Origin: an uncultured Acetatifactor sp.
GTDB taxonomy: Bacteria > Bacillota > Clostridia > Lachnospirales > Lachnospiraceae
Assembly: GCA_947630715.1 (NCBI GenBank)
Contig: CANRIP010000003.1
Location: 1 to 64,000, forward strand
DNA length: 64,000 nt
Direction: 5' to 3'
A program made the translations under genes and the position numbers. Position 1 is the first letter of the stretch, and each line of letters starts with the position of its first letter. Positions 52,101 through 60,372 of the stretch are shown here, piece after piece. The notes beneath the pieces were generated by a model. The model was not told where the DNA came from, ran no database searches, and was given only the letters and a program-made list of their open reading frames with translations.

Positions 52101-53762
52101 GAGCTTTTCGATCTCAAAGGGGATCGGAACCCGGGGATTGACAAAGGTGGAAAAATGCTCCGTCACAACGCCCTTCGACACTTTCACGGCGCCTATCTCA
52201 ATAATCCGGTTGTTCACGGAGGAAAACCCCGTAGTCTCAATGTCAAACACCACAAAATCTTCCCGCAGAGTGTATCCCCGGTCATTGGAGACGATTTCCT
52301 TCAGATCGTCCACCAGGTACGCCTCCACCCCGTACAGGATCTTGAAAAAGTCCTGCCTGTCCGGGGCCTGTTCCCCCGCTTCCTGGCGCTTGCCCTTCTC
52401 CCCTTTCCACAATTTCTCCCACACATGGTAAGCGTCGGTAAAGCCCTGCACCACGCCGTGATCCGTGATGGCAATGGCTTTGTGCCCCCAGCCATACGCC
52501 CGCTTGACAATGTCCGACGCCTCGGAAACGCCGTCCATATCGCTCATTTTGGTGTGACAGTGAAGCTCCACCCTTTTCACCGGGGCATGATCCGTTCTTT
52601 TGACGGAAAAATCCGGGATCTTTTTGATGCCGTAGACGGATCCGATGGACAGTTCATGGTCATAGCGGTCCAGCGAAACGGTTCCCCTTACCTTCACATA
52701 CAGGCCCGGCTGCAGCGCCCCGGTCAATTCCCGGACCTGCTCATTTCGGAGAAACACCTTCACGGTCATGGAATCCGTATAATCGGTGAGAGTAAAAATA
52801 ACGATTGTTCTTTCATTTTTCAGCTCTCTGGTATCGACCTTCAGCAGTTTCCCCCGGATAGTGACCTCTCCGATCTCTCCCTCAATTTCCTCAATGGGTA
52901 TGGCTTCTTCTTCAAAGTCCCTCCCGTAAACCACATCGGGATGATCCGAACTTTTCAGGGGCCGATTCCTGTCCGGGCCCCCCTGAAAGCCCTCTTTTCT
53001 GCGGAATTCCCCTCTGCGGAAGGAAGTGCCGGCGCCGCTTTCGGCGGCTGCGCCGGTTTGCAGCGTACCCCCTTTTCGGCCGCTTTGCTGCCCTTCCTCT
53101 TTCCGGCCGGTCTCCCTTTCCTTTTCGCCGGTTTCCGAGGGCATGGGGCCGTCCTCCTGCCTGCTCCCGCTGTCCTGGGTCTGGCCGGCCCTTTGAAAAA
53201 TCTGCTCCACCTGATGCCTGAGGCCGGCGGCGTCTTCCCAGGCCGGCTTACCGGTTCCCGTTTCCCTGTACCGCACCTCCACACCGGCCTTCAGGCCGCA
53301 GCGCTCCACCAGAACCTTCTCCAGAATCCGCACCAGCTCCTGCTCGCGGCTGCGGTTCAGCGCCGTATCGTCCACGGTCAGCCTGAGGGTTTCGGTTTCA
53401 GGGTACTCAATCCGGGCGGTCCGGAACGCGTTGTACTCAATATGGCTGTAATCCCTCAGCTCCGAAAGAATGCTCTCTTTATAAATGTCCATCAGATTTT
53501 TCAGGGTGTACTGAGAGGAAAGTTCAAACCGCTCCTGGATCTGTACCCTTAAATTAACTTTAGGAAACAGTTGTTTTTTAATTTCCGTCTCCGTCCTGCG
53601 GATATCCTCTCTGAGAATCAGCCGTCTGCTGAACAGATAAATCCGCATCAGATCCCTGTTGCGGTTGGCGGAAACCCGTTCCACCTCCGCCACCGACAGC
53701 ATATCCTTCAGGGCTCCCTCCAGTTTCAGGGTGGGAAATACCTCGAAAAAGGGCTTTGTCAT
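49128..53762 (-). CDS. polC: DNA polymerase III PolC-type alpha subunit
   Basis: The 1544-residue replicative polymerase of low-GC Gram-positives is longer than Bacillus PolC (about 1437). Order: N-terminal domains (1-180); a charged, probably disordered insert (about 190-280); OB fold (about 295-385); PHP segment (VELHCHTKMSDMDGVSEASDIVKRAYGWGHKAIAITDHGVVQG); embedded DEDD 3'-5' exonuclease (FVVFDIETTGFSSVNNRIIEIGAVKV); zinc-binding CGKCHYVDFD..CPVCGEPL; and palm with PDIDLNFSGEYQ. It is downstream of ispG with only 6 nt between. Confidence 0.98.
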   Translation of the reverse strand: MTKPFFEVFPTLKLEGALKDMLSVAEVERVSANRNRDLMRIYLFSRRLILREDIRRTETEIKKQLFPKVNLRVQIQERFELSSQYTLKNLMDIYKESILSELRDYSHIEYNAFRTARIEYPETETLRLTVDDTALNRSREQELVRILEKVLVERCGLKAGVEVRYRETGTGKPAWEDAAGLRHQVEQIFQRAGQTQDSGSRQEDGPMPSETGEKERETGRKEEGQQSGRKGGTLQTGAAAESGAGTSFRRGEFRRKEGFQGGPDRNRPLKSSDHPDVVYGRDFEEEAIPIEEIEGEIGEVTIRGKLLKVDTRELKNERTIVIFTLTDYTDSMTVKVFLRNEQVRELTGALQPGLYVKVRGTVSLDRYDHELSIGSVYGIKKIPDFSVKRTDHAPVKRVELHCHTKMSDMDGVSEASDIVKRAYGWGHKAIAITDHGVVQGFTDAYHVWEKLWKGEKGKRQEAGEQAPDRQDFFKILYGVEAYLVDDLKEIVSNDRGYTLREDFVVFDIETTGFSSVNNRIIEIGAVKVSKGVVTEHFSTFVNPRVPIPFEIEKLTGIRDDMVADAPVIEEVLPRFLEFAQGCILVAHNAGFDMSFIQENLKRQGLPWEYTYVDTVGIARILLPNQAKHTLDAVAKTLNISLENHHRAVDDAECTALIFVQFIRMLEEKGVFTLAQLNDLGRSSVELVRRLPTYHAIILAKNDLGRINLYRLISQSHLTYFAGRHPRIPKSLVMKYREGLILGSACEAGELYRALLDGQNEMQIARLVNFYDYLEIQPAANNKFMIASEKYRNIQSLEDIREINRKIVKLGEQFHKPVAATCDVHFLDPEDEIYRRIIMAGWGYNDADDQAPLFLHTTEEMLEEFSYLGSDKAYEVVVTNTNRIADMVESISPVRPDKCPPVIPDSDKTLTEICYARAHEIYGPTLPGVVEERLERELHSIISNGFAVMYIIAQKLVWKSVEDGYLVGSRGSVGSSFVATMAGITEVNPLSPHYYCGKCHYVDFDSDEVKAYAGRAGVDMPDKVCPVCGEPLHKDGFDIPFETFLGFKGDKEPDIDLNFSGEYQSKAHKYTEVIFGAGQTFRAGTIATLADKTAFGYVKKYFEDQGRVKRHSEMERLAMGCTGVRRSTGQHPGGIVVLPLGQDINSFTPVQHPANDMETDTVTTHFDYHSIDHNLLKLDILGHDDPTMIRMLQDMTGVDPLTIPLDAPEVMSLFQSTEALGVTPEQIGGTRLGALGIPEFGTDFAMQMVIDAKPQSFSDLVRISGLSHGTDVWLGNAKTLIQEGKATISTAICTRDDIMTYLIQMGVESETSFKIMEAVRKGKVAKGECEKWEEWKQEMRAHNVPEWYIWSCEKIQYMFPKAHAAAYVMMAWRIAYCKIHYPLAYYGAFFSIRAKAFSYEIMCRGKEHLERVMADYKRRMDAAANKEAGAAPLTNREEAAYGDMRIVQEMYARGFEFTPIDIFQAQSRSFQIVDGKLMPSINSIDGLGEKAADAIVEAAKDGPFLSRDDFRERTKVSKTVVDMLDRLNLLGQLPESNQLSLFDFV

Positions 53763-53768
53763 CCCCCT

Positions 53769-54821
53769 TCACCTCCAATGGTCCAATTCGTCCTTTAAAG
53801 CCGCTAAGAGCTGATCTTCAGGCAGCTTGCGGATGATCTCGCCCTTACGAAACAGCAGGCCCTCCCCCTGTCCTCCGGCAATCCCGAGATCCGCCTCTCT
53901 GGCCTCCCCCGGGCCGTTTACCACGCATCCCATGACGGCGACCTTCAGATCCAGCGGATAATCCTCCACCAGCTTTTCCACCTGGGAGGCGAGCCCGATC
54001 AGATCGATCCTGGTTCTGCCGCAGGTGGGACAGGACACCACTTCAATGCCGCCCTTTCGCAGCCCCAGGGTGCGCAGGATCAGCCGGGCCGCCCTGACCT
54101 CCTCCACCGGATCTCCGGTGAGAGACACCCGCACCGTGTCCCCGATGCCCTGATCCAGAATCAACGCCAGGCCAATGGCGGACTTGATGCTGCCGCTTAG
54201 CACGGTCCCCGCCTCGGTGATCCCCACATGAAGGGGATAATGGGTGCGTTTCGCCAGTATTTCATGGGCCTTGACGCACATGCGCACATCCGAGGATTTG
54301 ATGCTGATCACCAGATTGTCATACCCCGCCTCCTCGATCATATGTACTTTATCCAGGGCGCTTTCCACGATTCCCTCAGATGTCACTCCCCCATACTGCT
54401 CCAGAAACCGTTTCTCCAAGGAGCCCCCGTTTACCCCCACGCGGATGGGGATCTTCCTCTCCGACGCCGCTTTCACCACTTCCCGGACCTTGTCCGCTCC
54501 CCCGATATTGCCGGGGTTAATGCGGATCTTATCCGCTCCGTTTTCTATGGCGGCAACGGCCAGCTTATAATCAAAATGGATATCCGCCACCAGGGGGATA
54601 TGGATTTGTTTCTTAATCTCTCCCAGCGCCCGGGCTTCCTCCATTGTGGGAACCGTACAGCGTATGATTTCGCAGCCGGCCTTTTCCAACTGCAGAATCT
54701 GCCGAACGGTGGCGTTCACATCCCCGGTGGCCGTATTGGTCATGGACTGAATCCTGATGGGGTTCCCTCCCCCGATGGCCACATCCCCGATCCGAACCTC
54801 TTTCGTTTTCTCCCTGTACAT
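53769..54821 (-). CDS. ispG: 4-hydroxy-3-methylbut-2-en-1-yl diphosphate synthase IspG
   Basis: The 350-residue [4Fe-4S] enzyme of the MEP isoprenoid pathway converts MEcPP to HMBPP. The N-terminal TIM-barrel part begins KTKEVRIGDVAIGGGNPIRIQSMTNTATGDVNAT. The cluster region is CPTCGRTRIDL..VAVMGCVVNGPGEAREADLGIAGG, with three Cys and Glu. The start at 54821 has AAGGAG. In many Firmicutes ispG is preceded by dxr and rseP; here it follows dprA instead. Confidence 0.97.
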   Translation of the reverse strand: MYREKTKEVRIGDVAIGGGNPIRIQSMTNTATGDVNATVRQILQLEKAGCEIIRCTVPTMEEARALGEIKKQIHIPLVADIHFDYKLAVAAIENGADKIRINPGNIGGADKVREVVKAASERKIPIRVGVNGGSLEKRFLEQYGGVTSEGIVESALDKVHMIEEAGYDNLVISIKSSDVRMCVKAHEILAKRTHYPLHVGITEAGTVLSGSIKSAIGLALILDQGIGDTVRVSLTGDPVEEVRAARLILRTLGLRKGGIEVVSCPTCGRTRIDLIGLASQVEKLVEDYPLDLKVAVMGCVVNGPGEAREADLGIAGGQGEGLLFRKGEIIRKLPEDQLLAALKDELDHWR

Positions 54822-54938
54822 CCCAGTCTCCTTCCGGTCCCGTGCCCGGGCCTGTCCCTTTTTGCGTCCCGTCCTCTCCTGTGAAGGGGAGCCGCCGTTT
54901 CTATGGAACAGTGTATCACAGATTTTCCTTCGTCTCAA

Positions 54939-56093
54939 TTAGAATTTGGCGCAGAATTTTCCGGGGCTGACCTGCACCGCCAGATTCTCCATGCAAAGCT
55001 GCATCAGGCAGGTTCTGACGCCGGCGCCGTCCGCTCCATAGCCCTCCGGCATCCTCCTTTCGATTTCCTCCGCCGTCCTGGGGGTCAGATCCAGGGACGC
55101 GCACACTGCCCGCAGGCAGGGTGTAAGCCCTTCCCGCCGCCTGTTTTCCGGCGGATCCTCCCTGTGAGAAACCCGGTTCTGCCCCCGTCCTTTCCCAAAC
55201 CTTCTTTCCCTCATCTCATACAGCTCCCGGATCAGCTCCCCGGGATCCGTCACCGGCGTCGCCCCCTGGCGTAACAGCCGGTTGCAGCCGTCGCTGAGCC
55301 GATCCGTGATCCGCCCCGGCACCACATAAACCTCCCTGCCCTGTTCCAGCGCCATGTCAACGGTAATCAGGGTACCGCTTTTTTCTCTGGCCTCCACCAC
55401 CACCACCGCGTCCGAAAGCCCGCTGACAATCCGGTTTCTGGGCGGAAAATTGCCTGCGTAGGCCGGCGTCCCCGGCGGGTAGGGGGACACAACGCCGCCC
55501 TGGCCGGGCAGCCTTTGGTACAGCCGTTCGTTTTCCTTCGGATAGCAGATATCCACCCCGCAGCCCAGAACGGCGCAGGAGACGCCGCCCGCGTCCAATG
55601 CCGCCCTCTGGCTGATGCCGTCGATTCCCCTTGCCATGCCGCTGACCAGGACGACCCCGTGCCGGGCCGCCTCCGCGCCCAGCCTTTCCGCCACATAGCC
55701 GCCATAGGGAGAACAGTCCCTGGCGCCCACCACCGCCACCGCGGGGACTTCGTCCTTTGGCAGCTCCCCCTTAAGAAACAGGGCGTAGGGCGGATCCGGG
55801 ATTTCCCGCAGCCGCTCCGGGTAAGACGGATCCTTCATGGTCACCAGCCGGATCCCCATACGACGCAGTTTTTCATATTCCTCCCGGGGTTTCCACCGGG
55901 CGGTATGCTCCTTTAATTTTTGGGCCTGTTTCTCGCTCAGCACCGTCCTCCACTTGTCCGCGTCGGCGCAGTAAGCTTCAAACGCCCCGCCGCAGGCCCG
56001 GACCAGCTCTTTCATCTGCCTGTTTCCCATGCCGCAACTGCACAGCCACAGCTCATAAACCGGTTCCTTGTCCCTGTATTCCTGCCACTCCAT
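54939..56093 (-). CDS. dprA: DNA processing protein DprA
   Basis: The 384-residue protein loads RecA on incoming single-stranded DNA in transformation. The Rossmann-type core has VAVVGARDCSPYGGYVAERLG, VLVSGMARGIDGISQRAALDAGG, FPPRNRIVSGLSDAVVVVEAREKSGTLITVDMALEQGREVYVVPG and SDGCNRLLRQGA. A C-terminal DprA winged-helix segment follows. The start at 56093 has AGGACGGG. It lies next to comM, which is also transformation-linked. Confidence 0.96.
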   Translation of the reverse strand: MEWQEYRDKEPVYELWLCSCGMGNRQMKELVRACGGAFEAYCADADKWRTVLSEKQAQKLKEHTARWKPREEYEKLRRMGIRLVTMKDPSYPERLREIPDPPYALFLKGELPKDEVPAVAVVGARDCSPYGGYVAERLGAEAARHGVVLVSGMARGIDGISQRAALDAGGVSCAVLGCGVDICYPKENERLYQRLPGQGGVVSPYPPGTPAYAGNFPPRNRIVSGLSDAVVVVEAREKSGTLITVDMALEQGREVYVVPGRITDRLSDGCNRLLRQGATPVTDPGELIRELYEMRERRFGKGRGQNRVSHREDPPENRRREGLTPCLRAVCASLDLTPRTAEEIERRMPEGYGADGAGVRTCLMQLCMENLAVQVSPGKFCAKF

Positions 56094-56131
56094 CGATTTC
56101 CCGTCCTTTCTCACTGTGTTTCGGTTTCCCC

Positions 56132-57676
56132 TCAGTTCCAGCCGGAAAGCGAAGGCCGGTAAAAAGCCGCCTCCAGCAGATGCTCTCCGGTGATCCTTTC
56201 CTCTCCCGCCAGATCCGCTATGGTCCTGGCCACCTTTAAGATCCTGTGGTAAGCCCTGGCGCTGAGCTGCATGGACTGATACAGCCGCTCCATGCAGTCC
56301 TGCTCCTCCCTGCCCAGCGTACAATAACGCTCGATATTTGACACGTCCATATCCCCGTTAAACTGACAGCCCGTCCCGGCGAAACGGGCTTCCTGGATCT
56401 TTCTGGCCTTCTGCACCCGGGAGCGGATCGTTGCGCTGTCCTCCCCGGGCCGCCCGTCTTTCAGACTCTGCACGTCCACCGCCTCCAGCTCCACGCACAA
56501 ATCGATCCTGTCCAGAATCGGCCCGGATATCTTACCCATATATTTCCGGATCTGGGGCTGGGTACACCGGCACCGGTTCCTGTCCGGGTAATAACCGCAG
56601 GGGCAGGGATTCATGGCGCATACCAGCATAAAATCACTGGGATAGGTCACATTCCCTCCCATCCGGGAAATACATACGTTTCGATCCTCCAGAGGCTGTC
56701 TGAGACTGTCCAGCGCCTCCCGGCGGAATTCCGTCAGCTCGTCCAGAAACAACACCCCTCTGTGGGCCAGGGAAATCATCCCCGGTTTTGCCGCGCTGCT
56801 GCCGCCGATCAAAGCCGCCTGGGAAATGGTGTGGTGGGGGCTTTGAAAGGGTCGACGAGTGAAAAGCGTCCCGCCGTCCCCGGTCAGGCCGGCCACGCTG
56901 GCCACCGCCGTTACCTCCAGGCTTTCCTTCTCCGTCAGTTTCGGCAGGATTCCCGGAATCCGTTTGGCGATCATGGACTTTCCCGCTCCGGGCGGCCCCA
57001 CCATCAGAAGATTGTGAAACCCGGCGGCGGCGATTTCAGCCGCCCGTTTCGCCGTCTCCTGGCCGCTCACCTGGGAAAAGTCCGGTATGTCCGCCTCCCG
57101 CCCGCCTTCGCCGCCCCATGCCGGCCTGTCCGTACACGGGAGAATCCGGTCCCTTTCCTCCGGGGTTCCCGCCCTCAAAAAATCAAAGACCTGGCGGATC
57201 CCTTCCGCGCCCCGCACCCTGACCCCCGGTATGGCGGCTCCTTCCCCGGCGTTCACCTTTGGCACAATAAATTCACGGATTCCCTTCTCCGCCCCTTCCT
57301 TGACAATCGGCAGGGTTCCCCGCACCTTTTTCAGTTCCCCGTTCAATCCCAGCTCGCCCAGAAACAGGATACCGTCGGCCGCCTTCGTTGGCAGATCCCC
57401 CAGAGCCGACAAAATACCCACGGCAATCGGAAGATCAAAAGCGGTGCCCTCCTTTCTCCTGTCCGCCGGAGCCAGGTTGACGGTGATACGGTCAGGGGGC
57501 AGGGTAAAGCCTGCATTTTTTAACGCCACGCACACCCTTTCCCTGGATTCCCTGACCTCGCAGCTCAATGAGCCCACCATGGAAAACGCCGGAAGCCCCC
57601 TTGCGATATCCACCTCCACAGCCACCGGATACGCCGATACCCCATGGATTGCGCCTGAACAGACCGTAACAAACAT
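56132..57676 (-). CDS. comM: Mg-chelatase-like AAA+ helicase ComM/YifB
   Basis: The 514-residue protein has an N-terminal Lon-like domain (MFVTVCSGAIHGVSAYPVAVEVDIARGLPAFSMVG, 1-170), AAA+ Walker A GPPGAGKS (227-234), Walker B in GVLFLDELTEF, a Cys-rich CAMNPCPCGYYPDRNRCRC and a C-terminal Mg_chelatase_C part. ComM promotes branch migration in natural transformation. It heads an apparent comM-dprA-ispG-polC cluster. AAAGGAGG precedes the ATG. Confidence 0.94.
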   Translation of the reverse strand: MFVTVCSGAIHGVSAYPVAVEVDIARGLPAFSMVGSLSCEVRESRERVCVALKNAGFTLPPDRITVNLAPADRRKEGTAFDLPIAVGILSALGDLPTKAADGILFLGELGLNGELKKVRGTLPIVKEGAEKGIREFIVPKVNAGEGAAIPGVRVRGAEGIRQVFDFLRAGTPEERDRILPCTDRPAWGGEGGREADIPDFSQVSGQETAKRAAEIAAAGFHNLLMVGPPGAGKSMIAKRIPGILPKLTEKESLEVTAVASVAGLTGDGGTLFTRRPFQSPHHTISQAALIGGSSAAKPGMISLAHRGVLFLDELTEFRREALDSLRQPLEDRNVCISRMGGNVTYPSDFMLVCAMNPCPCGYYPDRNRCRCTQPQIRKYMGKISGPILDRIDLCVELEAVDVQSLKDGRPGEDSATIRSRVQKARKIQEARFAGTGCQFNGDMDVSNIERYCTLGREEQDCMERLYQSMQLSARAYHRILKVARTIADLAGEERITGEHLLEAAFYRPSLSGWN

Positions 57677-57836
57677 AAAAGCCCTCCTTTTTCAATGAAA
57701 TGAAATTGTGACGAAAACCGACTGATGCGTTTCCCCGGGAATCCACCGTCAGCGGAACCCTCTTTCCGAAACAAGGGAAAACGAAAAGGCCAAAAGAGAA
57801 CAACGAAAGACAGACCCCAAATCGAGAAAGAGAAAA

Positions 57837-57967
57837 CACAAGAGAGAACGATCAACACAAGAAAGAAAGATAAACACAAGAAAAAGACAAACACATGCGA
57901 GAAAGACAAACACATGCGAGAGAGACAAACACAAGAAAGAAAGATCAACACATGCGAGAAAGACAAA
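57837..57967. repeat. 19-bp tandem repeat array
   Basis: Seven units (six of 19 bp, one of 17) start at 57837, 57856, 57875, 57892, 57911, 57930 and 57949. Each opens with CACA, either CACATGCGAG or CACAAGA, and continues GAAAGACAAA-like. The plus strand is nearly all purine outside the CACA. The unit is not a multiple of three, and no gene covers it. The gap 57677-58079 holds this array, a GC-rich palindrome and otherwise nothing I recognise. Confidence 0.9.
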
Positions 57968-58037
57968 GGTTTCCTTCTGCAGCCACCGGAAACAACAGAC
58001 GGAATCAGAGAAAACGAAGGAAATCCCAAAGAACCCT

Positions 58038-58067
58038 CCGCGGAGACGGCGGCCGCCGTCCCCGCGG
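58038..58067 (-). terminator. GC-rich palindrome after pilT, possible terminator
   Basis: CCGCGG-A-GACGGC and GCCGTC-C-CCGCGG pair over 13 positions with one mismatch around GGCC, 13 nt past the pilT stop. The minus-strand tail has only a short TTCTTT, so termination is plausible but not certain. Confidence 0.5.
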
Positions 58068-58079
58068 GCAGAGGGATAC

Positions 58080-59132
58080 TCAGATTTTTAACTGCATATT
58101 ATCAGGATCCTGAGCAAACTGGATGGCAATCTCCCGGTCGATGCGCCCGGCGTAATACAGCTTTAAAATCGCCTCGTCCATGGTAATCATGCCAAGCTTT
58201 CGGTTGGTCTGCATAACGCTTGTCAACTGATGGGACTTTCCTTCCCGGATCAGGTTCCTCACCGCATGATTGGCATGCATCACCTCAAAGGCGGCCGCTC
58301 TGCCCTTGCCGTCCGCGGTGGGAAGAAGCTGCTGGGAGATCACGGCCTCCAGCACATTGGCAAGCTGTACCCGAATCTGCTGCTGCTGATGAGGCGGGAA
58401 AACGTCGATGATACGGTCCACCGTGCTGGCCGCCCCGATGGTGTGCAGCGTGGACAGCACCAGGTGCCCGGTTTCCGCCGCCGTAATGGCCACGCTGATC
58501 GTCTCAAAGTCCCGCATCTCTCCCACCAGAATCACGTCCGGGTCTTCACGAAGCGCCGCGCGCAGGGCGTTGGCGTAGCTTTCGCTGTCCAGTCCGATTT
58601 CCCGCTGGTTCACCATAGCCATCTTGTGCTGATGCAGATACTCGATAGGGTCCTCCAGAGTGATCACATGTGCGTCCCGGTTATTGTTGATCTTGTCGAT
58701 GATAGCCGCCAGAGTGGTGGATTTACCGCTGCCGGTAGGCCCCGTCACCAAAACCAGTCCCCTTTTTCTCTGGTAAAGCTCTATCACGGATTCCGGAACC
58801 CCGAGCTGCTCCGGCGAGGGTACCACGGTACCCACCAGCCGGTAGGCCATGGCCACGCTTCCTCTCTGCTTATAAGCGTTGACGCGGTATCTGCCCAGAT
58901 GAGGAATGGAAAAGGAAAAGTCGTACTCGCCCCTCTCCTCAAATTTTTCCCGCTGATGATCCGTCATCACGCTGATCAGGATGTCCAGCGTATCGCCCGG
59001 CAGCAATTTGGGATAGTTCATGGTGATCAGATCCCCGTTCACCCGCATCTTGGGCGGAATCCCCACCGTCAGATGCACATCGCTGGCGCCAGCGTCCTTG
59101 GCTGTGCTCAGAATTTCTTCAATTCCCGGCAT
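58080..59132 (-). CDS. pilT: Type IV pilus retraction ATPase PilT
   Basis: The 350-residue hexameric ATPase pulls back type IV pili in twitching and DNA uptake. Walker A is GPTGSGKS (131-138). The Asp box and Walker B lie in VITLEDPIEYLH and DPDVILVGEMRD, with the His box GHLVLSTLHT. The N-terminal DVHLTVGIPPKMRVNGDL is typical. No other pilus gene is in the window. It is encoded 15 nt after a degenerate HD-GYP gene; the nearby comM and dprA suggest a DNA-uptake link. Confidence 0.95.
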   Translation of the reverse strand: MPGIEEILSTAKDAGASDVHLTVGIPPKMRVNGDLITMNYPKLLPGDTLDILISVMTDHQREKFEERGEYDFSFSIPHLGRYRVNAYKQRGSVAMAYRLVGTVVPSPEQLGVPESVIELYQRKRGLVLVTGPTGSGKSTTLAAIIDKINNNRDAHVITLEDPIEYLHQHKMAMVNQREIGLDSESYANALRAALREDPDVILVGEMRDFETISVAITAAETGHLVLSTLHTIGAASTVDRIIDVFPPHQQQQIRVQLANVLEAVISQQLLPTADGKGRAAAFEVMHANHAVRNLIREGKSHQLTSVMQTNRKLGMITMDEAILKLYYAGRIDREIAIQFAQDPDNMQLKI

Positions 59133-59147
59133 ATTGTTCCTCTTTTC

Positions 59148-60248
59148 TCATTCGTTCCCGCCCTGCAACTGCGGGGGAATGCTGCTCATAATATAACGGT
59201 TGTCCATGGTTTTCATAATATCCACCACCTGAATATCCCGGTTGTCCGCCAGACTAAGATCCAGAATGGAATTGTCGCCGAAGGTAAGCACCACGGGCCT
59301 TAGGATGTCCGCCGGATTCTCCGTCAGGATCAGGGCCTTTTCGCCGGTGCTCAACTCCACGCTGACGCCCGGGAACAGAATATTGATGCACCCGGTTAAG
59401 GCTTCCACCACCTTACTGTCGTAAACCTCCGGGTGTTCGTTAAATTCCAGCAGCGCCTTCACCTCGGATTCCGACGTCCCTTGCAGGCTCATGGCGGTCA
59501 TCTCGTCATATCGATTCGCCACCAGCAGGATCTTTGCCCCCAGCGAAACCTTGGCGTTGTGGTCCGTCTCCCCCGTCTGTTCAAAGGTCTGCTGCGTCCG
59601 CAGCGCCTGGGAACAAATGCGCTTGATGGAAACGCCCTCGCTGAAGGCGGATTCCAGCACCTCAAGCCCCTCCCACTGATACTGGTAAATCCTCTCCTGC
59701 AGCGTTCCGTCCGCGTCCGGCCCAAACAGGATTTCCTTGGGGATCTGCATTTTGCCGATATCGTGTACAATCGCCGCATACACGGTCTGAAGCTGCTCGT
59801 CCACCCTTACGTTCATAAAATGGGTGATCATGGCGCAGAGAATGGCGGTATTCAGACAGTGCCGGCACACGAAATCGTCCCGTCCCCGCAGGTTCTGGTA
59901 AAAGTTGACTTTGTCCTCCAGATGCCCGTATTTTTTCAGGATCGTGGCCGCAATGCTGTCAATTCGGGTCTGGCGCTTTGTGGCCAGGATTTTTTCCAAT
60001 TCATCCTGAATGGAAAAAACCGTCATGATCTGAAACCGCTCAAACTCCAGATCTTCCTCCGACATGGGCGGCAGAGGCTCCGCAGGCTCCAGAATATAGA
60101 CACCCAGCAGCCCGAAATTCCTGACGCTTTCGATGGTCTGCTGCGTCAGTCTGGAATCCCGCTCAAACAGAAGAACACCTTTTTTGTTGTAAATGGGCCT
60201 TGCCAGCCTCATCCCGTTCTTCAGTTCAGCCGCTTCAACAAATTTCAT
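59148..60248 (-). CDS. HD-GYP-like protein with a degenerate GYP motif
   Basis: The 366-residue cytosolic protein has an N-terminal beta-rich region (1-55) and an HD-superfamily domain (about 120-305) with H130, H162-D163 in VHDIGKMQIPKEIL, and NRYDEMTA near residue 250. The HHExxDGxGYP signature of active HD-GYP c-di-GMP phosphodiesterases is missing; the equivalent stretch reads YQWEGLEVLESAF. It may bind a nucleotide without hydrolysing it, or act by protein contact. The C-terminal part (LTLDGNSILDLSLADNR-like) is PilZ-sized but not clearly PilZ. It is first in an operon with pilT. Confidence 0.7.
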   Translation of the reverse strand: MKFVEAAELKNGMRLARPIYNKKGVLLFERDSRLTQQTIESVRNFGLLGVYILEPAEPLPPMSEEDLEFERFQIMTVFSIQDELEKILATKRQTRIDSIAATILKKYGHLEDKVNFYQNLRGRDDFVCRHCLNTAILCAMITHFMNVRVDEQLQTVYAAIVHDIGKMQIPKEILFGPDADGTLQERIYQYQWEGLEVLESAFSEGVSIKRICSQALRTQQTFEQTGETDHNAKVSLGAKILLVANRYDEMTAMSLQGTSESEVKALLEFNEHPEVYDSKVVEALTGCINILFPGVSVELSTGEKALILTENPADILRPVVLTFGDNSILDLSLADNRDIQVVDIMKTMDNRYIMSSIPPQLQGGNE

Positions 60249-60289
60249 GTTCCCCTTTCATCCTCCGCCTCCGTAAAAACTATGACTCT

Positions 60290-60318
60290 ATTATATACAT
60301 TCCCTGAAAAAAACACAA
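60290..60318 (-). promoter_or_regulatory. Sigma-A promoter of the HD-GYP-pilT operon
   Basis: On the minus strand TTGTGT (60313-60318), 17 nt, a perfect TATAAT (60290-60295), about 42 nt upstream of the ATG. Confidence 0.78.
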
Positions 60319-60343
60319 CTCCCTTTTGCGCTCCCCGGGACGG

Positions 60344-60369
60344 AAAAGCCCCCGGCCCAGCCCGCCGGG
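60344..60369 (-). terminator. Probable terminator of sigK
   Basis: CCCGGC (60351-60356) and GCCGGG (60364-60369) form a stem 4 nt past the sigK stop. It is followed on the minus strand by a short TTTT (60344-60347). Confidence 0.55.
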
Positions 60370-60372
60370 AGA

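Noticed and set aside
52002..53552. Plus-strand open frame of about 516 codons
   Set aside because: It is antisense to polC; composition and lack of motifs mark it as a shadow.
57837..57967. CRISPR array
   Set aside because: The repeats are directly contiguous with no spacers, and no cas genes are present. The same holds for the arrays at 45551-45682 and in fliY.
57565..58029. Minus-strand hydrophobic open frame of 154 codons with repeated LSFSHV-like peptides
   Set aside because: It overlaps the start of comM in another frame and is produced by the 19-bp DNA repeat, which is not a multiple of three. No ribosome binding site stands out.
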